A DNA stretch of 31,627 bases. Origin: Welwitschia mirabilis (taxonomy: Eukaryota; Gnetophyta; Gnetopsida; Welwitschiales). This document shows, piece by piece, positions 23,134 through 31,627 of this stretch. The notes below the pieces were generated by a model that saw only the letters and a program-made list of their open reading frames with translations, was not told where the DNA came from and made no database searches. Made by a program: the position numbers and the translations under genes. The stretch is from the NCBI GenBank assembly GCA_051453625.1, contig JBOZIK010000001.1, positions 232,956,055 through 232,987,681 on the forward strand, read 5' to 3'. Numbering within the stretch: position 1 is the first letter of the stretch; each line of letters begins with the position of its first letter.

Positions 23134-24308
23134 AGCCTTTATTAGTGCTTGACAAAAACTACGCAGAAAAACTATAATTGCGAGTCAATTTATTTTTTAA
23201 AAGATAAACCTAGAAACTATAAAACAATCTCATAAAACACATCACATAGATAAATGACAAGTAATGCATAATGTATATAAAAATTTGAAAATTTTATGTC
23301 ATAAAATATCTAAATTAAGTTAAAAATTTTTGAAAATAAGCCATGAAAATGGGTCTATACCCTTCCCTCTAAAGAAAAAGCACTATGTCCTATATTAGAA
23401 AACAAAGAAAAGAAAGTAAACGAGAGTGGGAAGGTAGGTAAAAGAGGATAACTTTCTAAACAAAGTACAAAGCTGAATAATGTTGGATTTAAAAAAATAT
23501 AGAGATATGAAATATTCTGACAAGTAAAAAAAAGAGTGAATAAAAAATGTTTCATCACAAAAAGAACATGAGTAGTTCTTGGAACACCAAAAATATGAAA
23601 AATAAATAGCATAAATTTATTGAGAAAACACTCATCTAAGAAATTATCTTTTATTAAAAACTAAACAAAAATAAAATAAGAAAATACAGTAATAACTTTA
23701 AAATAGCCAACTAAGCCACAGAAAAAGCAAGAAGAATGGGCATAAGATAACATAAAAGATAGCTCAAAAATCTGATATTTTAATCTAACAAACTCCCATA
23801 AAAGAAATCATAATATTACTTGATTTGAAAAATGCATAACATAATGTACAAAAATTCCATTCGATAAGGTAGTGATTATGATGAGGCTAAAATAAAATGC
23901 TTTACATAATGAATGATCAGGCCAAATAATTACTAAAAAATAAACTCTCCTACCATCATTTAAAAACAAACACCCAAATCTCAAGAAATGAAATGATCAT
24001 GTGGAAAGACTAAGAGTCTAGGAAACAAGCAATACCTATGATGATACTAGAAACACCACTGATCCTATAGCCTTAAATTTTACGTACAACTTTATTATCC
24101 ATGATGAGGGGAGTAAAACTATAGTCAAAGAAGTAAGGACCCGTGAAGCATGACCAACTAACCTCCTAGTGAAGTTCTTATAGCTACCATATTACACTAC
24201 CAAAGACTCCTTTTGGAAATATTTTCCCCAATGTACTTATGATAGGACATCATAGTGACTATGTTTTTGAGATAGCACAAATATAAAACATCATGGTCTT
24301 TATTTTAT

Positions 24309-24338
24309 ACACACACACTCTCTCTCTCTTTTTTTTTT
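24309..24338. repeat. (CA)n(CT)n(T)n simple repeat
   Basis: Adjacent runs of acacacac, ctctctctct and T lie inside element C. Confidence 0.9.
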
Positions 24339-24786
24339 AATTAACAAAACAACATTTCACATGATCAAACACTCCAAAATACAAAGGTAAAAGTCATAAG
24401 ATTAAGAGAGAAAAGAACACTTTAAACAATCTAAGATATTTTCACCATTGAGAAAACATCAAATGTAAAACATCTTCCTTCGAATTAAAGTTTATGAACT
24501 TGTAAATGTCCTAAGATTGGATGAATTCAATCTTATCACTAAAATGCCCAAGTCAAAAGACTCATCATGGAAATAAATACATAAATCATGTTTGAAAGAT
24601 GATCAAGTAATATCATAATAATCTTTTAAAGGAAAAATCTAAAAGAAAATTTAGGTGGTTCACTCATGTGATTCCAAATTTTATCCATTGACTTCCTGAA
24701 ATTCTCAATAAGTTGAGTCAGAAATCTTAATAGAGTCATAAAAATGTATTTTATTAAATAATTAAAAAAACCAATAGTTATTGACT

Positions 24787-24915
24787 ATCGTCCTGGTCGT
24801 CATCCAGACGATAAAGAGGATAACAGAGATAGAGAAACAAAAATTATCAGAAAGCTAGAAAACTACCAAAAGTAATTGTCATCCTATTTATTATGGGAAC
24901 AACAAAGGAGATGAT
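24787..24915 (-). repeat. Two leader-type hairpin modules behind the protease
   Basis: The first, 24787-24812, is ATCGTCctgg...ccaGACGAT: a stem of nine pairs with one bulged base around a 7-nt loop, and it holds four CpG in CpG-poor DNA. The second has GTCATC at 24878-24883 and GATGAT at 24910-24915. Both resemble the modules in the gag leader of this element and of element D, at a similar spacing of about 100 bp. Confidence 0.55.
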
Positions 24916-25524
24916 AGATTATTATTTTAGAAAATAGAAAATGGACACTATAGATAGAAATAAAAATTGAAAATAGAAAATGAAAATAGAGACTTTCAAA
25001 ATAGAAAACTGAAAAGAAAAATAGCAAGAAAAATAAATTTTATTTAATTCCTAAATCTATCTCACACTTTTTATTGAAAAGAAAGAAGGGAAAATTAAGG
25101 ATTATTTTGGTTTCAAGATTTTTAGAGAAATAAGGTCTAAACCAAAAATTTACCAATTAATAAAACATAAAAGGGGTACAATTATTTTTAAGTAAACTCA
25201 ATTGGATGAGGAGAGGAGTAATGAAGAGAACTCTATAATATCACATTAAAGTATAAATTTTGGAAGTCAAAGGGAAGAGAAATGGTAACTCTAGTAAAAG
25301 ATTTTGATTAAGTATAAGAGTTTTATTTTAAGCATCACAAGAAAAATTATATTCAAGTCCATTAAAAACATTTTCATTCAAATTCAAATTATGATTTTCA
25401 ATTTTTGGCTTGTATAATGGATAATGTCCCTCATATCATTCTTGAAAAGTTAAACTTCCTTAGACACTAAAGGTTCGTCTCCACTCTCAAAGTTAGGTGT
25501 ATCAATGATTTCTTCAATCTCAAG

Positions 25525-26197
25525 TTAGTTATAATAAAGCATAAGATTATGGGATATTATCTTTCTTTCTTCAAGTGAGTGATGTTGTAAAAATAAAGTG
25601 GGTTTAAAGTTATATTCTAAGCTCATTTCATCACCTAAGTATTTCTCAGCTACATCAAAGACTCTAATTATAAATGTTCTATTTTTAGAATGACATTTCA
25701 TTCTTCCTACTCTTGTGTCAATGACCAGTGGGTTGTTACACAAAAGGCTTTTTCTAGAAGTAAAGGGTATCCTCCATTATGCTCAACTTCTATGATAATC
25801 ACATCTATAGGGTAGAAAACCTCTTCAAATTGATTTGCCAAATCTTTAATAACACCTAATAGTTTCTTAACTGAAGTGTTAACTAATTCTAAGATAAACA
25901 GAGTAGGCTCTATTCTATCCTCCAAACCAAATATCTTACAAATGTGAAGTAGCATAATATTAAAACTTGCTCCAATGTCTATTAAGGCTTTTCTAATCTT
26001 TTTATTTTCCTCTAAAGTAACATTTACAATAGCTATTCTTGGATCTTTAAATTTGGTTGATTTTTGTAACACTAAATTTGTAAGGGATTGAGTTAAAAAG
26101 ACCTTACTAGGAATAGCTCATTTTTGTTTTCTTCTTATTAGGTCTTTCCATAATTTTAAGTACCTTGGATTTTCTTATAAAACTTTCCAAAAGGATA
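25525..26197 (-). pseudogene. Element C aspartic protease, nearly intact
   Basis: The main open frame, 26072-25707, carries FKDPRIAIVNVTL, then the active site ALIDIGASFN with the catalytic Asp codon at 25979-25977, then KIFGL and, about 50 residues on, FYPIDVIIIEVEHNGGYPLL. A frameshift near 25740 moves the rest into the frame 25743-25525, which continues with VIDTRVGRMKCHSK and FDVAEKYLGDE. This is the Athila-like Ty3 protease pattern (D-x-G-A-S, then the LGRPF-type region, here LLLEKAF). The catalytic triad is kept, unlike in element B. The segment 26197-26073 links it to gag with stops. Protease would cut the gag polyprotein. Confidence 0.75.
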
Positions 26198-26207
26198 NNN
26201 NNNNNNN
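26198..26207. other. Assembly gap, 10 N
   Basis: A short gap between the gag tail and the protease of element C. Confidence 0.99.
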
Positions 26208-27884
26208 TTTTAAATGATCATTAAAAATTGAATTGTAGTTAAGCCTATTAAGCCAAGCAGTGATTTGTTGAGATGGATTTTTCTTTTTCTTTTTGCAAAG
26301 AGAAGGGAAGTTGTAATATTCTAATATCTCTATGTCCTATTCCTCTTCTTCTTCATTATTTATAAAGTTATTTTGGGTGAAAGAAGTTTCACATGGAGGA
26401 GGGTTTATTTCTTATCCACTTCTTGTTACAACCTTACAATCTTTTCTTAGTTCATTTGGGTTTGGTAAAGTTGTGTAGCTAAAGTTCCTTGAGGTATTTA
26501 ATTTGATAATATTGTTTTTTGAAAGATATTTATGATGTTTTCCATGTTTTAATTTGTTCTTCTAAGTTCCTCTATAAGGTTTGTGCGTTGATCATTTGGA
26601 TATTAGTAGTTGAATGAACTTGGTGGATAGTTTGTGTTTTTAAATTAGTTTCTAAAATGTTGAGAATTATTTTGAAAGTGAGTGTTCAATCTCGATTGTG
26701 CTTGATTTTGGTTTTGGAAGTTTTACAAGGTTTTGTTAAAAGTACAAACTTCTTCTTGTATTTTTTCTTTGTATTTTAACAAAAGAGGATAGTTTTTTGT
26801 GACACAATAATTATCCTCGCATAAATCAAAAAATTGCATAACATTTCTTTTGGTTATGGTTTTGGCATCTAAGATCATTTCTACATACTTCTCTAAGATT
26901 ATTGTAAAATCTCTCATGGGATTTATAGGATTAGATTCTACTTCTTTTTATTGTTTAACCTCTTTTCAGTCTTTGATAAGTTGGCCTATAGTTGAATTTT
27001 ATTTATGAGTTGACCAAGTTTTACTAACATACATAAGTTCTTTTAATTTTATCCAAGAATCATCTAGTGTAAGGTTCATGAGGTTTCTTCCACAAGAAAA
27101 ATCTACAAATTGTTTTGTGTGTGGAGTTAGCTCACTATAAAAGTATTCTGTTAGTTTCATTGGTGAAAAATTATCTACTGGATAAGAATGGTATGCCACA
27201 AAGAAATGCTCATATGTAGAGGCATAATTTTCATTTGGTTTTTGTTGACAGTTTATTACCTCCTTTTTTCTTTTTCTTACAGTTTCTTCACTCATAAATC
27301 TTTTTGCAAAGGTTTCTTGGATTTGATCCTATATTTTTAATATTTTGTGAGGTATGGTTTTTAGCCAAATTTTCACTCTACCCTTTAATGTCATGGGAAA
27401 ATTATCATGTATATTCTATCAGTTATTTTTTTCTTCCCATTTCCTGAGGTGAGGATTAGCTATTCAATGTCTATAATGTGTTAAAGGAAATCCTCATTAC
27501 CTTCTTCACTGAAAGTTATCTAGGCATTTATATTTTTAAGCTCAACATCATCTCCTAGGGGTAGATCAAAAGGGGTTGGAATTTCTCGTTTCTTGTTGGC
27601 TAACAATTTTATAAGGGTAAGGTTTGCATTAGGGGTAGAAGATCCTATGATTTATTTTTACTTACGAGAGGCACTTAATATTGTGAACTAATTTATTATT
27701 ATATAGGATTTTTGTGAATAAAATCTAATTCAGAAAAAAATAAATTTGGAAGGAGGATTGAGTGCACTTAGAGATTGCTTTTCTAATTCATTTTCTATGT
27801 TCACTAGTCCTTCTTTAATGTTCTTTTCTATCTACAGCTTTTTCTATCTGATATCTTTTCTCTATGTTGATTATGTTATAGCAT
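26208..27884 (-). pseudogene. Element C gag relic
   Basis: The relic starts near an ATG at 27884 and runs leftward with several stops. In order: KNIKEGLVNIENELEKQ; LLANKKREIPTPFDLPLGDD (about 27610-27550); a decayed retrotrans_gag core with VKIWLKTIP; an open frame 27295-26999 with RKRKKEVINCQQKPN and LTPHTKQFVDFSCG; an open frame 26917-26723 with a broken zinc knuckle; and a Gln/Asn-rich and then Glu-rich tail. The knuckle position has the CCHC spacing (4, 9 and 14) but reads F-DL-C-EDNY-C-VTKN-Y, so three of its four ligands are changed. The same blocks occur in element D's gag. It would have formed the particle and bound RNA. Confidence 0.78.
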
Positions 27885-27928
27885 CTTGCAAATAGCAAAC
27901 AATAGAAAATAAGATCACAAACAATAGA

Positions 27929-28185
27929 CCGTCATCTTATATATCATGGGGATGACAGAAGGGATGACACACATAGAAACCAGAAGAATAGAAACAAAAT
28001 AGAAACTGAAATAGAAAGCAGAAAAACTTAGAGAACAGGATTGTCATCTACCTAGTCATCGAACATCATAGCAGATTAAAAAAACTTAAAAAATTAAAAT
28101 CCAAAAATAAAACTGAAAACAAAATTACACACTATCATCATGTCTGTTGTGTGGACGACAGAGGAAATGACCACTAGTTTTTACA
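27929..28185 (-). repeat. Element C leader with inverted-repeat modules
   Basis: Three modules about 100 bp apart. 27931-27936 GTCATC pairs with 27951-27956 GATGAC. The middle module, 28045-28075, holds two GTCATC copies on the plus strand rather than a clean hairpin. 28143-28147 TCTGT pairs with 28158-28162 ACAGA. Between them lie A-rich spacers made of aaactgaaa and atagaaa phrases. The same layout is found in element D's leader and behind this element's protease. Confidence 0.55.
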
Positions 28186-28233
28186 GAAAACTGAAATTGA
28201 AAAGCCAAAACTGAAAAACTGCACATAAAAAAC

Positions 28234-28244
28234 CTATAGCACCT
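28234..28244 (-). promoter_or_regulatory. Element C primer-binding site, decayed
   Basis: The minus strand reads AGGTGCTATAG, which fits the centre of the tRNA-Asp site (GGCGCCGTTG) with mostly C-to-T and G-to-A changes. It lies a few bases inside the 5' LTR end inferred from the alignment to the 3' LTR. Confidence 0.5.
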
Positions 28245-28252
28245 AATAAAAT

Positions 28253-28923
28253 ACAATGTCGATATAGATACATAATCGAATAGAGGTCTGATATNNNNNN
28301 NNNNNNNNNNNNNNNNNNNNNNNNNNNNNNNNNNNNNNNNNNNNNNNNNNNNNNNNNNNNNNNNNNNNNNNNNNNNNNNNNNNNNNNNNNNNNNNNNNNN
28401 NNNNNNNNNNNNNNNNNNNNNNNNNNNNNNNNNNNNNNNNNNNNNNNNNNNNNNNNNNNNNNNNNNNNNNNNNNNNNNNNNNNNNNNNNNNNNNNNNNNN
28501 NNNNNNNNNNNNNNNNNNNNNNNNNNNNNNNAGATGAATTCAAAATGAACTAACACTACTTACTTTCAGCCTTAATGAAGGTTGTCCTTGATAATCTATA
28601 TCATCCAAGAAATTGTCACCAGATCAAGGTAAACATAAACTATAAGAGTCATCAAAAAATCTACAATGCAAGCATCAAAACTACATATAACTTTTGTATT
28701 AAAGAGTAACAAGCATCTTGGTTACAAAACAATTCGATCTCAATGGAGGATACACAACCCTCCACCAAGTGCATGTCTTTTTGCAATACTCAAGATGGAT
28801 CTCTTGCCCTTTGATCTCCTGTCACAAGAATTTTTAGTGCAATAAAAATAAGAAGAAGAGTCGAAGAAGGGTTTATGTATAACAACTCACAGCAGAACAA
28901 GACAAATGATAGGTATGGCTAGG
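28253..28923 (-). repeat. Element C 5' LTR, broken by element D
   Basis: 28532-28923 aligns closely with 22297-22700. Shared blocks include aacaagcatcttggttacaa and ctccaccaagtgcatgtct; identity is in the high eighties percent in the block I counted by eye. The gap 28295-28531 replaces about 200 bp of the U5 side. The LTR stops at ctagg (28923), exactly where D begins; the rest of U3 should follow D's far end. A TATA-like tatacataaac (28881-28871) matches the promoter position in D. Confidence 0.85.
28295..28531. other. Assembly gap, 237 N
   Basis: This lies inside the 5' LTR of element C. The two minus frames of 120 and 143 codons that cross it are artefacts. Confidence 0.99.
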
Positions 28924-30224
28924 TGTTGTAATGCCAATTTGTGGGAATTTGATGGTGTATTTTGAGTACTTTTGTAGAACATTCATACAGGTTTTACTTT
29001 AATACTGATGATTATGAGGATTTGATATAATGATCAGTAAACCATGTAATATTTGGCATTATTGGCTGTTTTCTGGTCTTATTCTGATACTACAAGTTTG
29101 AAGAAAATACTTTATAATACAAAGACTGAGAAAAGAGAAGAAGAAGTACATCATCCTTTTTATCAGCTCCATAATAAAAGGACAGTCATACTAGTGATGT
29201 GGTCAAAACCTATGGCATCGATAGTAATACATGGGATACATGTTAATAGGGCATTCACCATGTAGTTGTTCAGATGACATACAGGATGATGGCATCTAAA
29301 ATATGTGTAGACAACTCACGGGGCTAATGACAACACATGGCACACTGCCTAAGCCATTAAGGTGATGGTGTCTCACCTGTTATGTGGACAACCTATAAGA
29401 CGACAATTGTTTTTAACTCTAAATCCCTCTTTGAAAAATCTATAAATACCCTTATCCTCCTTCATTTCCTTTCCCTCTTTTGTACTCAATACTTGTAACA
29501 GAAGCTTAAAGGATAAGAGGTTCATCCCATGCTGCAGAAAGGAATCCCCGGGGTGTCAGGCTGTGTCTCTCTCATTGAGGTGCTATTATTATGATGTTGT
29601 AAGTGGATGTTATTCTAATTTCACTAGATTAGTACAAATTCTTCTTTCATTTCATTATTGTGCATCTCCCTTATGATTTAAATTTATCTTAGCTAGTGAC
29701 AAGCTTGGGTTTATTTAGATTTTAAGGAAAACCTTTGTTAACATTGACCTTTTTTAGTAGAATATATTCACATTATTTATTTCTTTCTTTTCATATTGCA
29801 TTTCAAGTCTTACTTGAGTAGATCTCATAGTTAATATTGATTAGGAACTAGTGAATACTCTTTTTTATATATATAAGTTATAGATAAGTGGTCTTTATGA
29901 AAGAAAGACTAAGATCTAAGTAGGATCTATTTTCATTTCCATTCCTATTCCATTTCTATTATATTGCATTCCATTCCCATTCACTTGCCTTTCATTTTCA
30001 TTTAAGCATTGCATTTACTTAAGTTATTTTCTTTTAGTTTTCCAAAGGATAAAACAATAAAAATACATTAGTTAAATCAATTCTCTAACTCTAATCCTAG
30101 TGCCTTCATTCGATTGTGACATTCGGATCAACTCCGGTCTATACTAGCATGTGTTTTCTTACAAGTTATTTGATTACAGGTTTATCTAAAGAACTTCAAG
30201 ACTACATAAATTCACACCACAACA
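28924..30224 (+). repeat. Element D 5' LTR (1301 bp)
   Basis: It begins TGTTGTAATGCC and ends ccACAACA, with 6-bp inverted ends TGTTGT/ACAACA, followed by ttt and the primer site. Its first and last 100 bp align with element C's LTR. The stretch around 29546-29553 contains the palindrome ccccgggg, unusually G+C-rich for this window, just downstream of the inferred transcription start. A 70-codon frame at 29053-29265 lies in U3 and is not a gene. Confidence 0.87.
29441..29448 (+). promoter_or_regulatory. TATA box of element D LTR
   Basis: tataaata, followed by cccttatcctcc and other pyrimidine-rich sequence, about 517 bp into the LTR. The aligned position in element C reads tatacataaaccc, so the promoter is conserved in the family. 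Transcription of the element would begin about 30 bp downstream. Confidence 0.7.
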
Positions 30225-30227
30225 TTT

Positions 30228-30244
30228 TGATGCTATTACCAAGA
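30228..30244 (+). promoter_or_regulatory. Element D primer-binding site (tRNA-Asp type)
   Basis: tgatgctattaccaaga lies three bases after the LTR. Against the tRNA-Asp site TGGCGCCGTTGCCGGGG there are eight differences, and every one is G-to-A or C-to-T. Confidence 0.7.
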
Positions 30245-30401
30245 AAGGCCGTAAAGAGCTAAGAGAATTGTCACTAATCAAGTAGGTATCTTGAAATTTT
30301 TTTCTATTCAAGTATTTATTTTGAATTAGTATTGTACTTTTCTAGTTTAGATTAAAGTAGGTCTATTTCTGTAATTTAAATTTCTACATTTTCTTTTTAT
30401 T

Positions 30402-30638
30402 CCTCTGTCATCCATTCTGTTGTATCCATGACCTGAGAGGACAATAGTCTGAAAAATTTACCGCATTTACATATTTTTGCATTTTTTTCTGTAAAATAAA
30501 TTTTTCTTTATCCTTAAGGTCATTACCAGGACATTTTAGGATGGCCATTCTCTATTTTACGGGTTTTTATAATTTTGGATTTTCTGTTTGCTGCTACCAT
30601 CATCCTACTTATCATCCTCACAACGATACAGATGATGG
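30402..30638 (+). repeat. Element D leader with three hairpin modules
   Basis: Module 1 (30402-30440) pairs CCTCT+GTCAT with ATGAC+AGAGG, with a 3-nt bulge. Module 2 pairs GGTCAT (30518-30523) with ATGGCC (30541-30546), one pair being G-U. Module 3 pairs CCATCATC (30597-30604) with GATGATGG (30631-30638), eight perfect pairs. T-rich spacers (ttttctgt) separate them. The leader runs from 30245 to the likely gag start at 30690. Confidence 0.6.
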
Positions 30639-30689
30639 GCTAGTATTTTTTATTTCTTTGTTTTGTTAGTTATTTAAGCATGCAGGGAT

Positions 30690-31627
30690 ATGGTGAATCC
30701 TAGTAAAAAAATGAAATATCAGAGAGAATGAAACCTGATTGAAGAAAATATCAAAAAAGGATTAATCGACTTTGAATTAAATCTAAGTATGCACACTCCA
30801 AATATGCAAATTTCCAAAATTAAAGAAGAAGATTTTTCTACTTTTATTGTTTTTGAATCTGATTTTGTAAAAGAAAAGTATAGTGTAGAAGGCGATTATA
30901 TTATTTCTTTGAAAATATCAAATATTTCAAAAGCATCGTAAAAACAAAAGCAAGTAGATTCTTCTAATGCTTCAATCATATTAGGAACTTCTTGTTCACA
31001 TGTGAATGTTATGCTTATAGATTTAATTGCTAATAAGAAACAGAAAATTTAAAATCATTTTAATTTACCTCTTAGAGATGATGTAGAGTTAAGAAATCTA
31101 AGCGCATACCCAACCTTTTTGGGGGAATCAAAAGAATATCCTTTTCAACATTTAGCTGACATAGAACAGCTTATACTTACATCTAGAAATGGTAAAAAAT
31201 GTATTAGTGATCATACNNNNNNNNNNNNNNNNNNNNNNNNNNNNNNNNNNNNNNNNNNNNNNNNNNNNNNNNNNNNNNNNNNNNNNNNNNNNNNNNNNNN
31301 NNNNNNNNNNNNNNNNGAATCAAAAGAATATCCTTTTCAACATTTAGCTGACATAGAACAGCTTATACTTACATCTAGACATGGTAAAAAATGTATTAGT
31401 GATCATACCTATATGATTATCTTTCCTATCACTCTTAGAGGTAAGGCAAAATTTTGGCTAAAAACTATCCCGTCTAAAAGCCTTAAATCATGGAGTCAAG
31501 TACAAGAAGTTTTCATTAAATGATCTTGAAAGCACTATGAGGAAGAGAAGAAAAGAAGTCACCAACTTTCAACAATAACCACATAAATATTATGCAATTG
31601 TGTATGAACATTTTATAATTGCTAGTC
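30690..31627 (+). pseudogene. Element D gag, 5' part, decayed
   Basis: The frame from ATG at 30690 is shared with the open stretch at 31119-31523. It has three stops in its first 143 codons (a TGA at 30729 that could be a deaminated CGA, and two TAA). Blocks matching element C's gag in the same order are ENIKKGLIDFE, LIANKKQKI, LPLRDDVELRNLSAYPTF, then PITLRGKAKFWLKTIPSKS and W.QVQEVF, the retrotrans_gag core. After 31523 a stop and frameshift follow, and the alignment resumes as RKRRKEVTNFQQ in another frame, running off the window. The duplicated 92 bases around the N gap inflate it by 64 codons. Confidence 0.78.
31217..31316. other. Assembly gap, 100 N, probably false
   Basis: Bases 31125-31216 before the gap and 31317-31408 after it are identical except for one base, so the two contig ends overlap and the gap likely has no real content. 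Confidence 0.95.

Larger units (their letters stand above)
23134..25524 (-). other. Element C region lacking polymerase genes
   Basis: This is where RT, RNase H and integrase of an autonomous Ty3 element would lie, but only 2.4 kb is present and no such motifs were seen on the minus strand. Right behind the protease the frame fades out. A pyrimidine-rich minus frame (23612-23355) has no resemblance to a known protein. Copies of the leader-type inverted repeats occur at 24787-24915. A purine-rich block of gaaaatagaaaatg repeats lies at 24920-25030. Confidence 0.55.
22053..28923 (-). mobile_element. Element C: Ty3/gypsy LTR retrotransposon, non-autonomous
   Basis: A minus-strand element with a complete 3' LTR (22053-23120) and a 5' LTR (about 28253-28923) whose U3 is broken by element D. 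Internal order is primer site, leader with hairpin modules, gag, protease, then 2.4 kb without RT or integrase, then the polypurine tract. The 22053-22700 and 28253-28923 segments align in the same direction with matching length. The expected target duplication copy is atctc at 22048-22052; its partner lies outside the window. It belongs to the same family as element D. Confidence 0.88.
28924..31627 (+). mobile_element. Element D: Ty3/gypsy LTR retrotransposon, 5' part
   Basis: A plus-strand element of the same family as C, inserted into the U3 of C's 5' LTR. It has a full 5' LTR (28924-30224), primer site, leader with inverted-repeat modules and the first part of gag, and it continues past the window. 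The insertion point is proven by comparison with C's other LTR, which runs on from agctagg without a break at 22700. The expected target duplication is ctagg (28919-28923). Confidence 0.88.

Noticed and set aside
23355-23612. 85-codon minus-strand frame rich in Phe, Leu and Ser
   Set aside because: It is pyrimidine-rich low-complexity sequence in the non-coding 3' part of element C, without motifs or a start context.
28125-28556. Frames of 143 and 120 codons on the minus strand
   Set aside because: Mostly the 237-N gap. The rest is the leader and LTR edge of element C.
29053-29265. 70-codon plus-strand frame
   Set aside because: Falls in the U3 of element D's LTR, upstream of its TATA box, and is not shared with element C's LTR as a frame.
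1-31627. CRISPR arrays, bacterial operons, phage or plasmid features
   Set aside because: No regular repeat-spacer arrays, ribosome-binding sites or compact gene order. All recognisable content is plant-type transposons.

Overview
This looks like a piece of a large, repeat-choked plant nuclear genome. It is very A+T-rich, CpG is scarce, and it carries Ty3/gypsy LTR retrotransposons with tRNA-Asp-type primer sites, a plant L1-type LINE and tRNA-derived SINE heads. Many nonsense codons and primer-site changes are C-to-T or G-to-A, as expected from deamination of methylated cytosine. A gymnosperm or another large plant genome would fit, but the species cannot be read from this window. I find no intact host gene, rRNA, tRNA or CRISPR array. 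Every coding stretch I recognise is a decayed transposon gene.

Region 1-10859 is mostly unrecognised A+T-rich DNA. It holds a possible end of a Ty3 element with an LTR-like stretch (about 1107-2017), a degenerate tandem repeat with a TA/CA microsatellite (2027-2350), a 737-base gap, a local 125-bp duplication (3855/4155), two tRNA-like SINE heads (about 4470-4545 minus, 5815-5890 plus), a roughly 20-base periodic array (5288-5446) and a short unidentified coding-like relic (6850-7153).

Region 10860-31627 is a nest of transposons. The oldest layer is a minus-strand LINE. Its reverse transcriptase lies at 20545-22052 and its CX2CX7H zinc finger at 10860-11130. Between the two sits element B (11131-20544, minus), an LTR retrotransposon with LTRs of 1411 and 1427 bp, decayed gag and protease, and a third reading frame resembling the 'putative plant transposon protein' domain, but no RT, RNase H or integrase that I can find. 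Element C (from 22053, minus) sits on the other side of the LINE RT. It has a 1068-bp 3' LTR, gag and protease, and again no polymerase genes. Element D (28924 to the window end, plus) belongs to the same family as C and is inserted in the opposite direction into the U3 of C's 5' LTR. D shows a 1301-bp LTR, a primer site, a leader and the start of gag before the window ends.

The least expected pattern is a set of short inverted repeats around GTCATC...GATGAC, about 100 bp apart. They occur in the gag leaders of both C and D, again behind the protease in C, and in weaker form in both U3 regions. They may be RNA-structure or packaging elements of this polymerase-lacking family. One assembly fault is also clear: the 100-N gap at 31217-31316 is flanked by the same 92 bases, so the gap is probably false.
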